From an uncultured Christensenella sp. (GTDB taxonomy: Bacteria; Bacillota; Clostridia; Christensenellales; UBA3700): a DNA stretch of 12,760 nucleotides. Shown here piece after piece: positions 1 to 8,285 of this stretch. Every line of letters starts with the position of its first letter. Position 1 is the stretch's first letter. The stretch covers positions 1 through 12,760 of the forward strand of contig CAJTNW010000039.1 of NCBI GenBank assembly GCA_910577795.1, written 5' to 3'. The notes beneath the pieces were generated by a model that saw only the letters and a program-made list of their open reading frames with translations, did no database searches and was not told the origin of the DNA. The translations under genes and the position numbers were made by a program.

Positions 1-22
1 GATACATTGTATAATTATCCAT
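1..22 (-). CDS. 5' end of an unidentified minus-strand gene (partial)
   Basis: Read on the minus strand, an ATG at 22-20 opens a frame encoding MDNYTMY before the window ends. A perfect AGGAGG Shine-Dalgarno (complement of 29-34) sits 6 nt upstream, which makes this a believable start even though only seven codons are visible. The gene is divergent from thsA and shares the intergenic region 23-302. Its product cannot be identified from seven residues. The inverted repeat over its ribosome-binding site suggests control of its translation or transcription. Confidence 0.6.
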
Positions 23-30
23 AACTATCC

Positions 31-58
31 TCCTAATAATTGATAATTATTATTAGGA
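31..58 (-). promoter_or_regulatory. Perfect 10-bp inverted repeat covering the ribosome-binding site of the minus-strand gene
   Basis: Positions 31-40 (TCCTAATAAT) and 49-58 (ATTATTAGGA) are exact reverse complements separated by 8 nt. In the minus-strand mRNA, the 3' arm of the hairpin contains the first part of the AGGAGG site. Folding would therefore partly hide the Shine-Dalgarno. The same dyad could instead be a protein-binding operator. The repeat is seen directly; the regulatory role is inferred. Confidence 0.5.
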
Positions 59-163
59 AAATTAAGAATAATTTTAGGAATTTTTAATTTGGTATATAAA
101 TTTTTTATTTGATTTTACATATAATAACAAATAAAAGTATATCAAATAAATTTAGATTAAAAA

Positions 164-192
164 TTGATTTTAAAAGTAAATTATGTTATAAT
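164..192 (+). promoter_or_regulatory. Promoter of the Thoeris operon
   Basis: TTGATT (164-169) and TATAAT (187-192) are separated by exactly 17 bp. Transcription should start near 199, leaving a leader of about 100 nt before thsA. The leader is AT-rich, with a weak 7-bp hairpin (240-246 with 253-259). The remaining bases of 23-302 show no gene. Confidence 0.7.
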
Positions 193-302
193 TATATTAA
201 ATCAAATAAACTGAGAATTTGTTGATAAATAAATGTCATCAATTTTAATAAAAAAATTGTATTATTTTAATTCATAAATTGTGCAATTGATATGGAGATA
301 AT

Positions 303-1739
303 ATGTATAGTTGTTCTAAAGAAATATTTATTAAAGAGTTTGTTGAGAAGTTGAAATGTGAAAAGGCATCTTTGTTTATTGGGTCTGGTATATCTAGAAA
401 TGCTGGTTATGCAAATTGGAAAGATATTTTAAGAGAATGTGCAGAAGAAATAGGTCTTAATGTGGATAAAGAACAAGATTTGATTACTTTAGCAGAATTT
501 TATGTTAAAGGTAAACAAAGAACTAAAATAGATAAAGCAATTGCGACTTATTTTAAAGATAGTACAGGTGACCCTAAAAATGTTCATAAGATTATTACAA
601 CATTGCCATTAAGGAGTGTTTGGACAACAAATTATGATACGTTGCTTGAAAGGTCTTTTAAAAATGCTAATATTACATATTCTGTTGTTACAGATGATAA
701 TTCATATGTTTCATTAGACCCTACTGCAACTGTTAAAATACACAAAATTCATGGAGACGTTAATTATCCAAAAGATTGTGTAATTACTAGAAAAGATTAT
801 GAAAAATATGAGGAAACACATGATATTGTTCTATCTGAACTAAAAGGTGAAATGTGTACTAATTCGTTTTTATTTATGGGATATAGTTTTAGTGATATTG
901 ATATTCAACATATTCTATCAAAAATAAGATTAATTTATGAAGATGAACATCCACAAAGACATTATTGTATTTTAGAAAAAGTAAAAGCAGGTAAATGTGA
1001 TAATGAAGAAGATTATCAATATAAACTTAAACGACAAAATCATCATATTGCTGATATGCAGTCTTATGGCTTAAACGTAGTTTTAGTAGATGATTATAAT
1101 GAAATTGATGAGATTTTAGAAGAGATAAGTCATCTAGTTAATATTAGGGATGTTTTTATTAGTGGTGCTTATGAACTTTCTTCTGAACTTGCTAAAGTGC
1201 GTATCGCTCCTGTCACCTTAGCATTATCAGAAAAATTAATTGCTGAAGATTTTAAAATTATTACTGGGTATGGGAAAAATTTAGGAGCAGACATTGTTAC
1301 TGGAGCATTTAGAGGCTGTGTTGGAAAAGAAAGCAGTGTTAAAAGTTTTAATGACAATGTACGGTTGTTTCCGTTTCCTTTCAAATTACAAGATTCAGAG
1401 GATAAAAAAAAGTTGTATACAAGTTTGCGAGAAATTATGATATCTAAAACTCGTATCAGTATTTTTATTTCAGGTGAAAAATCAAGTGTAACTGGTAATA
1501 AAATTAGTTCAGATGGTATGATTGAGGAATATGAAATTTCAAAAAAACAAGGAAATCTTGTAATACCGATTGCTACAACAGGGGGTGTAGCAAGAAGAAT
1601 ATGGGATGAAGAAAATGAATCCAAATCACAAATATCTCAGACCGAAGAGTTTCAGTCATTGAATACGGAAGTTGACCCAGAAAAAATAGTTAATAATGTT
1701 TTACAATTAATAAATAATTATATTAAAAATTATAAGTAG
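303..1739 (+). CDS. thsA: Thoeris effector ThsA (SIR2-SLOG NAD+ hydrolase)
   Basis: This 478-aa protein matches the layout and length of Bacillus cereus ThsA (about 476 aa). The N-terminal SIR2 domain (about 1-275) has the nucleotide-binding FIGSGIS (25-31), TTNYD with Asn110, and KIHGD with His150. These correspond to the N112/H152 NADase pair of B. cereus ThsA at a constant offset of 2. The C-terminal SLOG domain starts at DVFISGAYE (283-291). Arg376, Lys393 and Glu408 have the same spacing as the R371/K388/E403 signal-binding residues I recall for BcThsA. In type I Thoeris, a cyclic ADP-ribose isomer made by ThsB binds the SLOG domain, and the SIR2 domain then destroys cytoplasmic NAD+, stopping phage growth. 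The start is fixed by GGAG at 294-297, 5 nt upstream. thsB follows after 11 bp. All key residues are present, so the gene looks active. Confidence 0.93.
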   Translation: MYSCSKEIFIKEFVEKLKCEKASLFIGSGISRNAGYANWKDILRECAEEIGLNVDKEQDLITLAEFYVKGKQRTKIDKAIATYFKDSTGDPKNVHKIITTLPLRSVWTTNYDTLLERSFKNANITYSVVTDDNSYVSLDPTATVKIHKIHGDVNYPKDCVITRKDYEKYEETHDIVLSELKGEMCTNSFLFMGYSFSDIDIQHILSKIRLIYEDEHPQRHYCILEKVKAGKCDNEEDYQYKLKRQNHHIADMQSYGLNVVLVDDYNEIDEILEEISHLVNIRDVFISGAYELSSELAKVRIAPVTLALSEKLIAEDFKIITGYGKNLGADIVTGAFRGCVGKESSVKSFNDNVRLFPFPFKLQDSEDKKKLYTSLREIMISKTRISIFISGEKSSVTGNKISSDGMIEEYEISKKQGNLVIPIATTGGVARRIWDEENESKSQISQTEEFQSLNTEVDPEKIVNNVLQLINNYIKNYK

Positions 1740-1750
1740 GAGAAAATAAA

Positions 1751-2434
1751 ATGGGACACAAAATATTTGTATCGTATAAATATTCAGATAATAATGTTTA
1801 TCAAATTAGTAAAAATATATATCAACATGATACTGTTAGAACGTATGTTGATAAATTGGAACAATATATAGATAACACAGATAATATTTATAAAGGAGAA
1901 TCCGATAATGAAGATTTATCACGATTATCAGAAGATACAATTTGGGGAAAATTAAAAGATAGGATTTATGATAGCACTCTAACAGTTGTTATGATATCAC
2001 CGAATATGAAAGAAAACAAGAGAGACATAGAACAATGGATTCCGTGGGAAATATCATATTCATTGAAAGAAGTTGCTAGAAAGAATATAAACGGAAAAAT
2101 GGTTACAAGTTCAAGTAATGCAATATTAGGAATAGTTTTACCAGATAGAAATGGTTCATATTCATATTATATAACTAAAAATAATTGTTGTTCAAATCCA
2201 TGTAGAACACTGCATACAGATAAATTATTTGATATATTAAAATGTAATATGTTTAATATTAAAGAACCAAATTGCAATAATTGTATTGATAATAGAAAAA
2301 TATTTTATGGTGAATGTAGTTATATAATTTCAGTAACATGGGACGATTTTATTAAAAATCCAGAAGATTACATAAATCGTGCATATAAAATTCAAAACTC
2401 TATATTGCAATACAATGTTGTAAAAGAAATATAA
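1751..2434 (+). CDS. thsB: Thoeris signal-generating TIR-like protein ThsB (PF08937/DUF1863 type)
   Basis: This 227-aa protein opens with HKIFVSYKYSD (3-13), the first strand and loop of the TIR fold. DSTLTVVMIS (74-83) forms the next core strand, and QWIPWEISYSL (95-105) carries the probable catalytic Glu100, matching the WVRYEI segment of B. cereus ThsB. Such proteins cyclise NAD+ into a cADPR isomer after phage sensing and so activate ThsA. The gene lies 11 bp after thsA, with AGGAGA overlapping the thsA stop region, so the two are probably co-transcribed. It is longer than B. cereus ThsB (about 190 aa). All seven cysteines lie within residues 146-189 (146, 147, 151, 165, 175, 178, 189), including a CNNC pair, which suggests a metal site or disulfide-rich lobe. 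Assignment as the ThsB partner rests on the TIR motifs plus position next to thsA. Confidence 0.88.
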   Translation: MGHKIFVSYKYSDNNVYQISKNIYQHDTVRTYVDKLEQYIDNTDNIYKGESDNEDLSRLSEDTIWGKLKDRIYDSTLTVVMISPNMKENKRDIEQWIPWEISYSLKEVARKNINGKMVTSSSNAILGIVLPDRNGSYSYYITKNNCCSNPCRTLHTDKLFDILKCNMFNIKEPNCNNCIDNRKIFYGECSYIISVTWDDFIKNPEDYINRAYKIQNSILQYNVVKEI

Positions 2435-2562
2435 TAAAATTTGAAGATATATTGGCTATATTATAATATATTTACTTATATTGTTAAACAAATTTTTGAA
2501 AATAAAGTTATATATGAAAAATATTGTTTTAATGGAATAAACGAATTTTATTAGGTGAATAG

Positions 2563-4293
2563 ATGAAAAATGGTAAATTGTTGAAGAGGTTTGTGCCATA
2601 TTATCGCAACTACTGGCGGATAATGTTGGTGGATTTGTTGTGTGCTACATTGACTATTGCTTGTGAGGTAATATTTCCGTTGTTGGTAAGAGATATTACT
2701 GATAGGGCGATAGCCAATATTGCTAATATTACAATAACATACATTTTGATTATTGGCGCAATTTATCTTGGACTTAGAATAATTGATACTGCGGCAAACT
2801 ATTATATGCAATACATTGGTCACTATATGGGTAGTAAAATTGAGGCAGATATGCGTAGAGAAATGTTTGCTCATCTGCAACAAATGTCGCATAAATATTA
2901 CAATGAGACAAAAATCGGACAATTAATGTCAAGAATAACTACTGATTTGTTTGATGTTACAGAGTTTGCACATCATTGTCCTGAAGAGTTTTATATTGCA
3001 GGACTTAAAATTATTGTTTCGTTTGCAATACTTTGTACATTTAATGTTTATATGACATTGATAATATTTGCAATGATACCAATAATGCTTGTATTTTCTA
3101 CTTATTTTAGTAAAAAAATGCACTCTGCTTTTAGGGAACAAAGAAAATCTTTGGGTGATATAAATTCTCAAGTTGAAGATAGTTTACTTGGAATAAGAGT
3201 TGTAAAATCCTTTGCTAACGAGGATATAGAAAAAGAAAAGTTTGAAAAGGGTAACAAGGCATTTTTAAAAGTTAGGAAAAAAATGTATCGTGCAATGTCA
3301 GGATTTCATAGTGTTACAAGATTTTTTGACGGACTTATGTATATTGTGGTAGTTGTTGCAGGTGGTTTATTTTTAGCCTACGGAATGCTTGGTATAGGTG
3401 AATTTAGTGCATCACTATTATTTGTAAGCACATTGTTGCAGTCTGTAAGAAGAATAGTTGAGTTTACAGAGCAATTTGGCAGAGGAATGACTGGTGTTGA
3501 AAGATTTTTTGAAATTATTGATACTCCGCCAGAAATTGTTGATAGTAACTCTGCAATAGAGTTAGGTGAAGTGCGTGGTGATATTAGTATAAGAAATTTA
3601 ACTTTTGGGTATGGTGATGATGACACAAAAGTCTTTAGTGGTTTAAATTTAGATATACCTGCTGGTAAAAATATAGCAATAATAGGTGTAAGTGGTAGTG
3701 GCAAAACAACACTTAGTAATTTAATACCAAGATTTTTTGAAATTGAAAGTGGTGAAATTTTAATTGATGGCATAGATATTAGAAATATTAAATTAAAATC
3801 ATTGAGGGAGCATATTGGTATTGTTCAACAAGATGTTTATATGTTTTCGGGAACTATTAAAGAAAATATTGCTTATGGTAATCCTAGTGCAACTATTGAG
3901 GAAATCGTGGCAGCAGCAAAGGCGAGTGGAGCGGATGATTTTATTAATAAATTGCCAAAAGGCTATGAAACTTTTGTGGGAGAGCGCGGTGTTAAATTAT
4001 CTGGTGGACAAAAACAACGTATTAGTATTGCAAGAGTGTTTTTGAAAAATCCGCCTATACTTATTTTAGACGAGGCAACAAGTGCACTAGATAATGAATC
4101 TGAAAGACTAGTACAAAAGTCACTTGATAGTTTGAGTATAGGCAGAACAAGCATAATAATAGCACATAGGTTATCTACAATACGCGGTGCAGATGAAATT
4201 ATAGTATTAGATTCTGAAGGAATTGCAGAACGCGGTACACATGAAGAGTTGATAGCAAAGGGTGGAATATATTATACAATGCTTAATATTTAA
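2563..4293 (+). CDS. ABC exporter half-transporter (MsbA/MDR type, fused membrane and ATPase domains)
   Basis: This 576-aa protein has a membrane domain (about 18-320, around six helices) fused to an ATPase domain. ATPase motifs are complete: A-loop Tyr350, Walker A GVSGSGKT (375-382), Q-loop at 422-423, signature LSGGQ (479-483), Walker B ILILDE (499-504), D-loop SALD (507-510) and switch His535. This is the single-chain type that dimerises and exports lipids, drugs or peptides from the cytoplasmic membrane. The substrate cannot be read from sequence. The start is supported by AGGTGA at 2553-2558. It lies 128 bp after thsB with no obvious terminator between them, so some read-through from the Thoeris operon is possible. 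It ends at the terminator at 4329-4376. Many related exporters work as heterodimers, but no partner half is adjacent, so it is probably a homodimer. Confidence 0.9.
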   Translation: MKNGKLLKRFVPYYRNYWRIMLVDLLCATLTIACEVIFPLLVRDITDRAIANIANITITYILIIGAIYLGLRIIDTAANYYMQYIGHYMGSKIEADMRREMFAHLQQMSHKYYNETKIGQLMSRITTDLFDVTEFAHHCPEEFYIAGLKIIVSFAILCTFNVYMTLIIFAMIPIMLVFSTYFSKKMHSAFREQRKSLGDINSQVEDSLLGIRVVKSFANEDIEKEKFEKGNKAFLKVRKKMYRAMSGFHSVTRFFDGLMYIVVVVAGGLFLAYGMLGIGEFSASLLFVSTLLQSVRRIVEFTEQFGRGMTGVERFFEIIDTPPEIVDSNSAIELGEVRGDISIRNLTFGYGDDDTKVFSGLNLDIPAGKNIAIIGVSGSGKTTLSNLIPRFFEIESGEILIDGIDIRNIKLKSLREHIGIVQQDVYMFSGTIKENIAYGNPSATIEEIVAAAKASGADDFINKLPKGYETFVGERGVKLSGGQKQRISIARVFLKNPPILILDEATSALDNESERLVQKSLDSLSIGRTSIIIAHRLSTIRGADEIIVLDSEGIAERGTHEELIAKGGIYYTMLNI

Positions 4294-4328
4294 TGATTAA
4301 ATTTTTATTAATACAATAATTATTGTGT

Positions 4329-4376
4329 AAAAAGTGTTAGAAAAAGTACATTTTTCTAACACTTTTTAGTTTTTTT
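4329..4376 (+). terminator. Strong intrinsic terminator after the ABC exporter
   Basis: A perfect 17-bp stem (4329-4345 with 4351-4367) closes a 5-nt loop (GTACA) and is followed by seven T residues (4370-4376). The A-tract on the 5' side is long enough for weak function in the other direction, but no minus-strand gene ends here. Confidence 0.93.
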
Positions 4377-4429
4377 AAATGTTATAAATCATTATTTTAT
4401 AATGCCTTAAATATACAAAATGTTTACTA

Positions 4430-4458
4430 TTGCATAAGAAGTTAAAATCTGTTATACT
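4430..4458 (+). promoter_or_regulatory. Promoter of the ABC-FtsX operon
   Basis: TTGCAT (4430-4435) and TATACT (4453-4458) are separated by 17 bp, about 35 nt before the ATPase gene. The strong terminator just upstream shows that a new transcription unit starts here. Confidence 0.68.
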
Positions 4459-4491
4459 ATAATTGTAAAATAATAAATAAAGTGGTGAAAA

Positions 4492-5175
4492 ATGATAAAG
4501 TTAAATGATTTAACAAAAAAATATATTAATGGAAGTAATGAATTTACAGCGCTTAAAAATATCAATTTGGAAATTAATGATAACGAATTTGTGGCTATTG
4601 TTGGAAAATCCGGCAGTGGCAAAACTACGTTATTGAACATTATTGGAACATTAGATAATTTTACAAGTGGCAGTCTTACTATTGATGATATTGATATTGT
4701 AAGTTTAAATAACAACAAAATATCTGCTTTTAGAAATGAAAAATTAGGCTTTGTTTTTCAAAACTTTTATTTAGAACCAGAATATACAGTGTATGAAAAT
4801 ATAGAATTACCACTAATAATAGCGGGTAGTTTTGGCAAACAAAATGAGGATAAAATTAACGATATAGCAAAGCAGGTTGATATTAATAGCAAACTGAAAA
4901 ATAAAGTTAAGACTTTGTCTGGCGGCGAGTGCCAAAGGGTTGCAATAGCAAGAGCGATTGTAAATTCGCCTGAAATTATTTTAGCAGATGAGCCTTGTGG
5001 TAATTTGGATTTGGAAAATAGTGCAAAAGTAATGGAAATTTTAAAAAATTTGCATAAGCAAGGAAAAACGATAATTTTAGTAACACATGATTTGGAGGAT
5101 GCTAAATTAGCAGATAGAATTATTACTCTATCTGATGGTGAAATAGTATTGGATGAAAAAATAAGCGAGAGATAA
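4492..5175 (+). CDS. ABC transporter ATPase subunit (MacB/LolD/BceA-like)
   Basis: This 227-aa stand-alone ATPase has Walker A GKSGSGKT (38-45), Q-loop Gln90 (FVFQ), signature LSGGE (142-146), Walker B IILADE (162-167) with Glu167, and switch His199. The LADEPCGNLD sequence is typical of the MacB/LolD/FtsE group that powers FtsX-type permeases. It should bind the two permeases encoded directly downstream at the inner face of the membrane. GGTGA at 4484-4488 serves as the ribosome-binding site, close to the ATG. The stop codon is directly followed by the ATG of the first permease, so translation is probably coupled. BceA-type modules defend against peptide antibiotics, but no sensor kinase or regulator sits next to this one, so the substrate is open. 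Confidence 0.9.
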   Translation: MIKLNDLTKKYINGSNEFTALKNINLEINDNEFVAIVGKSGSGKTTLLNIIGTLDNFTSGSLTIDDIDIVSLNNNKISAFRNEKLGFVFQNFYLEPEYTVYENIELPLIIAGSFGKQNEDKINDIAKQVDINSKLKNKVKTLSGGECQRVAIARAIVNSPEIILADEPCGNLDLENSAKVMEILKNLHKQGKTIILVTHDLEDAKLADRIITLSDGEIVLDEKISER

Positions 5176-6324
5176 ATGAAAAAAATATTTTGGCTTTTTA
5201 AAAAGGAAATAAAAACTTTATATAAATTTATTGTTTTGATAACTATAATTATCACTTTGTTTTTGTCTGCTTTGTTTGGGGTTACAAATATATTGATAGA
5301 TTATTCTAAAAATTTTAAAACTACTTTAAATGAAGATTTAAATGGTTTGGAATTTGAAGTTGCAAATAGTAATTATTCCTCTTTACAAACTTATTGTGAA
5401 AATGCAGTTGTTAGAGCAAAACTAAAAAATTACACGCATACCACAAAATTAGAATGTAGTAATGGCAATTATTTTGATACAGACCAATTTGAGCAAAAGG
5501 AAGAGGTGACATACCTTAAAAGTTATAATGGGGTAGTTTTGTATTCGTATGAACATTTTGCAAATAAATTAAAAGAGCAAAACATAAATCTTGAGGGTAG
5601 TTGGCATAAAGGCAAAAATCAAATAGTTTTGAGTGATATAGTTGCAGAGCAACTACAAGCAAAAATTGGAGATAGTATAAAAATTTTAGATAATACATTT
5701 TTGTTAGTGGGGATATTTGATTTTGATTTATTAAACCAAATAGATTATCATGGTGCATATTATTACCTTTCTTTTGATAACGAAAAAGTTTTTGATACAA
5801 TGAATGTTTCTATGTCAGAATCGTATGATACTTATAAGTTGTTTAATAAATTAAAAGGTAAAGGTTTTGAGGTTACATTTTTTTCAATGTATGCGCAATA
5901 TTTTGAAAATGTTAGACTTATGGAAATGGTGCTAGTGATATTTGCAATAATTATTTTTATTGGAATTATGATAGTTTTGTATAGTTTTATATCTATAATT
6001 TTGATGAACCGAAAAAATTATATTTGTCAATTAAAACTTTTAGGACTTAAGGAAAAAGATATTTTTGCAGTGTATATGTCAATTATTGTGCTGTTACTTA
6101 TTGTATCAGTAATTTTTGCCACATTTATTGGATACTTTTTTAATAGTTACATTATGAGTTTGTGTGTAAAGTTGTTTGATATGAAAATAAAAGCAAGTTT
6201 GAATTTTTATTTGTCACCTATTATTTTTGTTGTAACTTGTTTGTTTGCTGGCTTAATATATATGTTTATTAATAAAAAGTTAAAAAACAAAATGGTTGCT
6301 CAATTGGTAAAGGAGCAATTATGA
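5176..6324 (+). CDS. FtsX-like ABC permease, first subunit
   Basis: This 382-aa protein has the FtsX/MacB topology: one N-terminal helix (about 18-40), a long extracytoplasmic domain (about 45-245), then three helices (about 250-276, 299-323, 345-365). The cytoplasmic loop RKNYICQLKLLGLKEKDIF (279-297) is the conserved coupling segment of this superfamily, which contacts the ATPase. The start directly abuts the ATPase stop and has only a weak purine-rich ribosome site, which supports translational coupling. Its last 4 bases overlap the next permease start (ATGA). FtsX-type permeases usually drive mechanical work across the membrane or peptide detoxification rather than ordinary uptake. The extracytoplasmic domain, which would define the substrate, shows no motif I recognise. 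Confidence 0.85.
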   Translation: MKKIFWLFKKEIKTLYKFIVLITIIITLFLSALFGVTNILIDYSKNFKTTLNEDLNGLEFEVANSNYSSLQTYCENAVVRAKLKNYTHTTKLECSNGNYFDTDQFEQKEEVTYLKSYNGVVLYSYEHFANKLKEQNINLEGSWHKGKNQIVLSDIVAEQLQAKIGDSIKILDNTFLLVGIFDFDLLNQIDYHGAYYYLSFDNEKVFDTMNVSMSESYDTYKLFNKLKGKGFEVTFFSMYAQYFENVRLMEMVLVIFAIIIFIGIMIVLYSFISIILMNRKNYICQLKLLGLKEKDIFAVYMSIIVLLLIVSVIFATFIGYFFNSYIMSLCVKLFDMKIKASLNFYLSPIIFVVTCLFAGLIYMFINKKLKNKMVAQLVKEQL

Positions 6325-7568
6325 AAGACATTTTAATTTTATCTTTAAAAAATTTAAAAGCCTACAAAAAGTTTTACATACAATTAGTAGTTTTATTATT
6401 ATGTGTAGTTTTTATAATTAGTGTTTTTTCTGTGTTTAGCATTACACTTACAGATAATCAAAATTTACTTAAAGAGCAGTCTATTTCTGCAAATTATTTT
6501 ATAACAGAGCAGGATATAAACATTGCTGAATTTAATATAGATGCAGAAATACTAAAATTTAAAAAATATAGATTTTATAGTGATTTAGTGCCTGGGTATG
6601 GTGGAGTTTATACCGACCTCATAAAAATGACTTGCAATGGCAAGATTTATATTCCTCAAGATTTTTATGAAGAGTTTGAAGTTTACTCTTTTAATAACAA
6701 TAAATTATTTACTACAATTGATTTTGTAGAGGCAAAAGCAAGATTTAATAGTGATAATCTAATTATTGGACATTATCCAAAAAATACAGATGAAATTTTG
6801 TTGTCGTATGATTTTGTTAAGGCTTTTGGCTTTAGTGAGGATATTTTAGGAAGTATCATTAGTTTTGAAATAAATAAAAACAATTTTCCGTTACTGAGTA
6901 ATAAAAAAGTAGTAGGGCTACTTAATGAAAACTATTGCAGTCTTGCAGGACATAATCAAGTTTATACTGTCAGACCATTTGTTGTAGTGCATAGTGATTA
7001 TATTTTGCCAAGCGAAACCACAGAAAATATTGACTATAATATGTATGTTTTAAAAGACTGGGCACGTGATGATATTATAAACTTGTTTGAGAAAGAATAT
7101 AACGCAAGATATGTTGGAAATAGTATAAAAAATAATTTGCAAAATATCTCGGATATGAAAGAATTTGCTTTTGCAATATTTTTGCTATTGGGTTGTACTT
7201 TGCTTGCAGGGCTTGTTTTAATTATTTATTTGGTAATAAACAAGTTTGCACAAATGTTTTTACGCAATAGTGGAATTTTGCTTGCAAGTGGAATATCTAA
7301 TAAAAAACTTTATTCTTTGCTTTTATTACAATTGCTTTGGGCAAGCCTTATTGCGTATGTGTTGTCAATAATTTTAATAATTGGTGGTATTTATTTGTTG
7401 AGTTTTGCAATGCAAATGGCATTTTATTTAACATTAAAAATTAGTTTTACAACCATATTGCTTATGCTTATTATATCAATTGCTAGTAGTTTTGTATTAG
7501 TTTTGGCACTATATATGTTTGTTATACTTAAATTAAAAAACAAAAGTATAAGAGAATTTTTGCAATAA
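6321..7568 (+). CDS. FtsX-like ABC permease, second subunit
   Basis: This 415-aa protein has the same four-helix layout as its neighbour: helix 1 about 20-42, extracytoplasmic domain about 45-280, then helices at about 283-307, 333-360 and 376-402. The coupling loop is FLRNSGILLASGISNKKLY (313-331). The ATG overlaps the previous stop, with AAGGAG at 6310-6315, so both subunits are made from one message and probably pair as a heterodimer. The two permeases differ clearly in length and sequence, which points to an old duplication. No clear terminator follows; 7569-7706 holds no gene that I can see. Confidence 0.85.
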   Translation: MKDILILSLKNLKAYKKFYIQLVVLLLCVVFIISVFSVFSITLTDNQNLLKEQSISANYFITEQDINIAEFNIDAEILKFKKYRFYSDLVPGYGGVYTDLIKMTCNGKIYIPQDFYEEFEVYSFNNNKLFTTIDFVEAKARFNSDNLIIGHYPKNTDEILLSYDFVKAFGFSEDILGSIISFEINKNNFPLLSNKKVVGLLNENYCSLAGHNQVYTVRPFVVVHSDYILPSETTENIDYNMYVLKDWARDDIINLFEKEYNARYVGNSIKNNLQNISDMKEFAFAIFLLLGCTLLAGLVLIIYLVINKFAQMFLRNSGILLASGISNKKLYSLLLLQLLWASLIAYVLSIILIIGGIYLLSFAMQMAFYLTLKISFTTILLMLIISIASSFVLVLALYMFVILKLKNKSIREFLQ

Positions 7569-7606
7569 ACAAAAATAAATCAAAGTAATTTTTTCTTAAA
7601 ATTTCT

Positions 7607-7624
7607 TTCAAAAATCGGTACTAA
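7607..7624 (+). repeat. 18-bp direct repeat, copy 1 (TTCAAAAATCGGTACTAA)
   Basis: This sequence recurs exactly at 8286-8303. Copy 1 lies in the 141-bp gap before the acetyltransferase gene, about 85 bp upstream of its ATG. Its GC-containing core (TCGGTAC) stands out from the surrounding AT-rich DNA. No well-spaced promoter fits both copies, so it may be an operator or a recombination remnant. Confidence 0.75.
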
Positions 7625-7709
7625 TTATAAAAGTAGAATATATACAGATATTAAATTTTACTGTTTTTAATCTAAAATTACTCTATACACTAAATAATGA
7701 GAGGGAATT

Positions 7710-8249
7710 ATGGAAATCAAATTATTAGATAAAGAAAAATATGAGGGATATAAATTAGATTTTTCCTATATATCTGAATATTATTATGATTTAAAAGTTG
7801 AAAGTGTTGTTGGGGAATATAAGGCAAGACTTGAAAGAAAGAAGTTTGAAAAACCTTTTATTAATCCTGATAGAGGGGTAGACTGGCTTTATGCTGACTA
7901 TTGGAAAGATGCAGAGGCTTATGGTATTGAGAAAAATGGAGAACTTATTGCAGTAATTGAGTTGTTTTATGAAGAGTGGTCAGAAAGGTGCAGAGTAACA
8001 GAACTTTGGATAAAAAAAGAGTACCGCAGAAAAGGCATTGGAACAAAATTAATGAATTTTGCAAAGGAAAGAGCCGCTCAATTAGGTGCTAGACTTTTAA
8101 TGTTGGAAACGCAAACAAGTAATAGTGATGGAATTGCTTTTTATTTAGCACAATGTTTTAATGTAATAGGTTTTGATAAGACTTGTTATGGAAATAAAGA
8201 TGTTGAACGTGGTGAAGTAAGACTAGAATTGGGATATAATTTAAAATAA
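7710..8249 (+). CDS. GNAT-family N-acetyltransferase (streptothricin-acetyltransferase-like)
   Basis: This 179-aa protein has the GNAT acetyl-CoA pyrophosphate-binding motif RRKGIG (106-111), preceded by the core strand RVTELWIKKEY (95-105). The downstream segment LLMLETQTSNSDGIAFY (129-145) resembles the LMLETQ..N..A..FY stretch of Sat-type streptothricin acetyltransferases. The fold transfers an acetyl group from acetyl-CoA to an amine; the substrate is uncertain and the resistance role is only a possibility. Length is normal for the family. GAGGG at 7701-7705 supports the ATG. The gene is flanked in direct orientation by two copies of an 18-bp repeat (7607-7624 and 8286-8303). It is followed by a weak all-AT hairpin near 8245-8274 that may end transcription. 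Confidence 0.82.
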   Translation: MEIKLLDKEKYEGYKLDFSYISEYYYDLKVESVVGEYKARLERKKFEKPFINPDRGVDWLYADYWKDAEAYGIEKNGELIAVIELFYEEWSERCRVTELWIKKEYRRKGIGTKLMNFAKERAAQLGARLLMLETQTSNSDGIAFYLAQCFNVIGFDKTCYGNKDVERGEVRLELGYNLK

Positions 8250-8285
8250 TTTATAATTAAAATTATTCATTTTTAAAAATATTGG

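Noticed and set aside
104..210. Three copies of ATCAAATAAA (104-113 inverted, 141-150, 201-210) around the thsA promoter
   Set aside because: In DNA this AT-rich, a few matching 10-mers within 300 bp are expected by chance, and the copies carry almost no GC.
4313..4326. Perfect 14-bp palindrome ACAATAATTATTGT after the ABC exporter
   Set aside because: It is almost all A/T, has no T-tract and lies next to a far stronger terminator, so a separate role is not supported.
8245..8274. All-AT hairpin and T-run after the acetyltransferase as a terminator
   Set aside because: The 8-bp stem has no G-C pair, so it is too weak to list as a feature. It is mentioned only in the gene entry.
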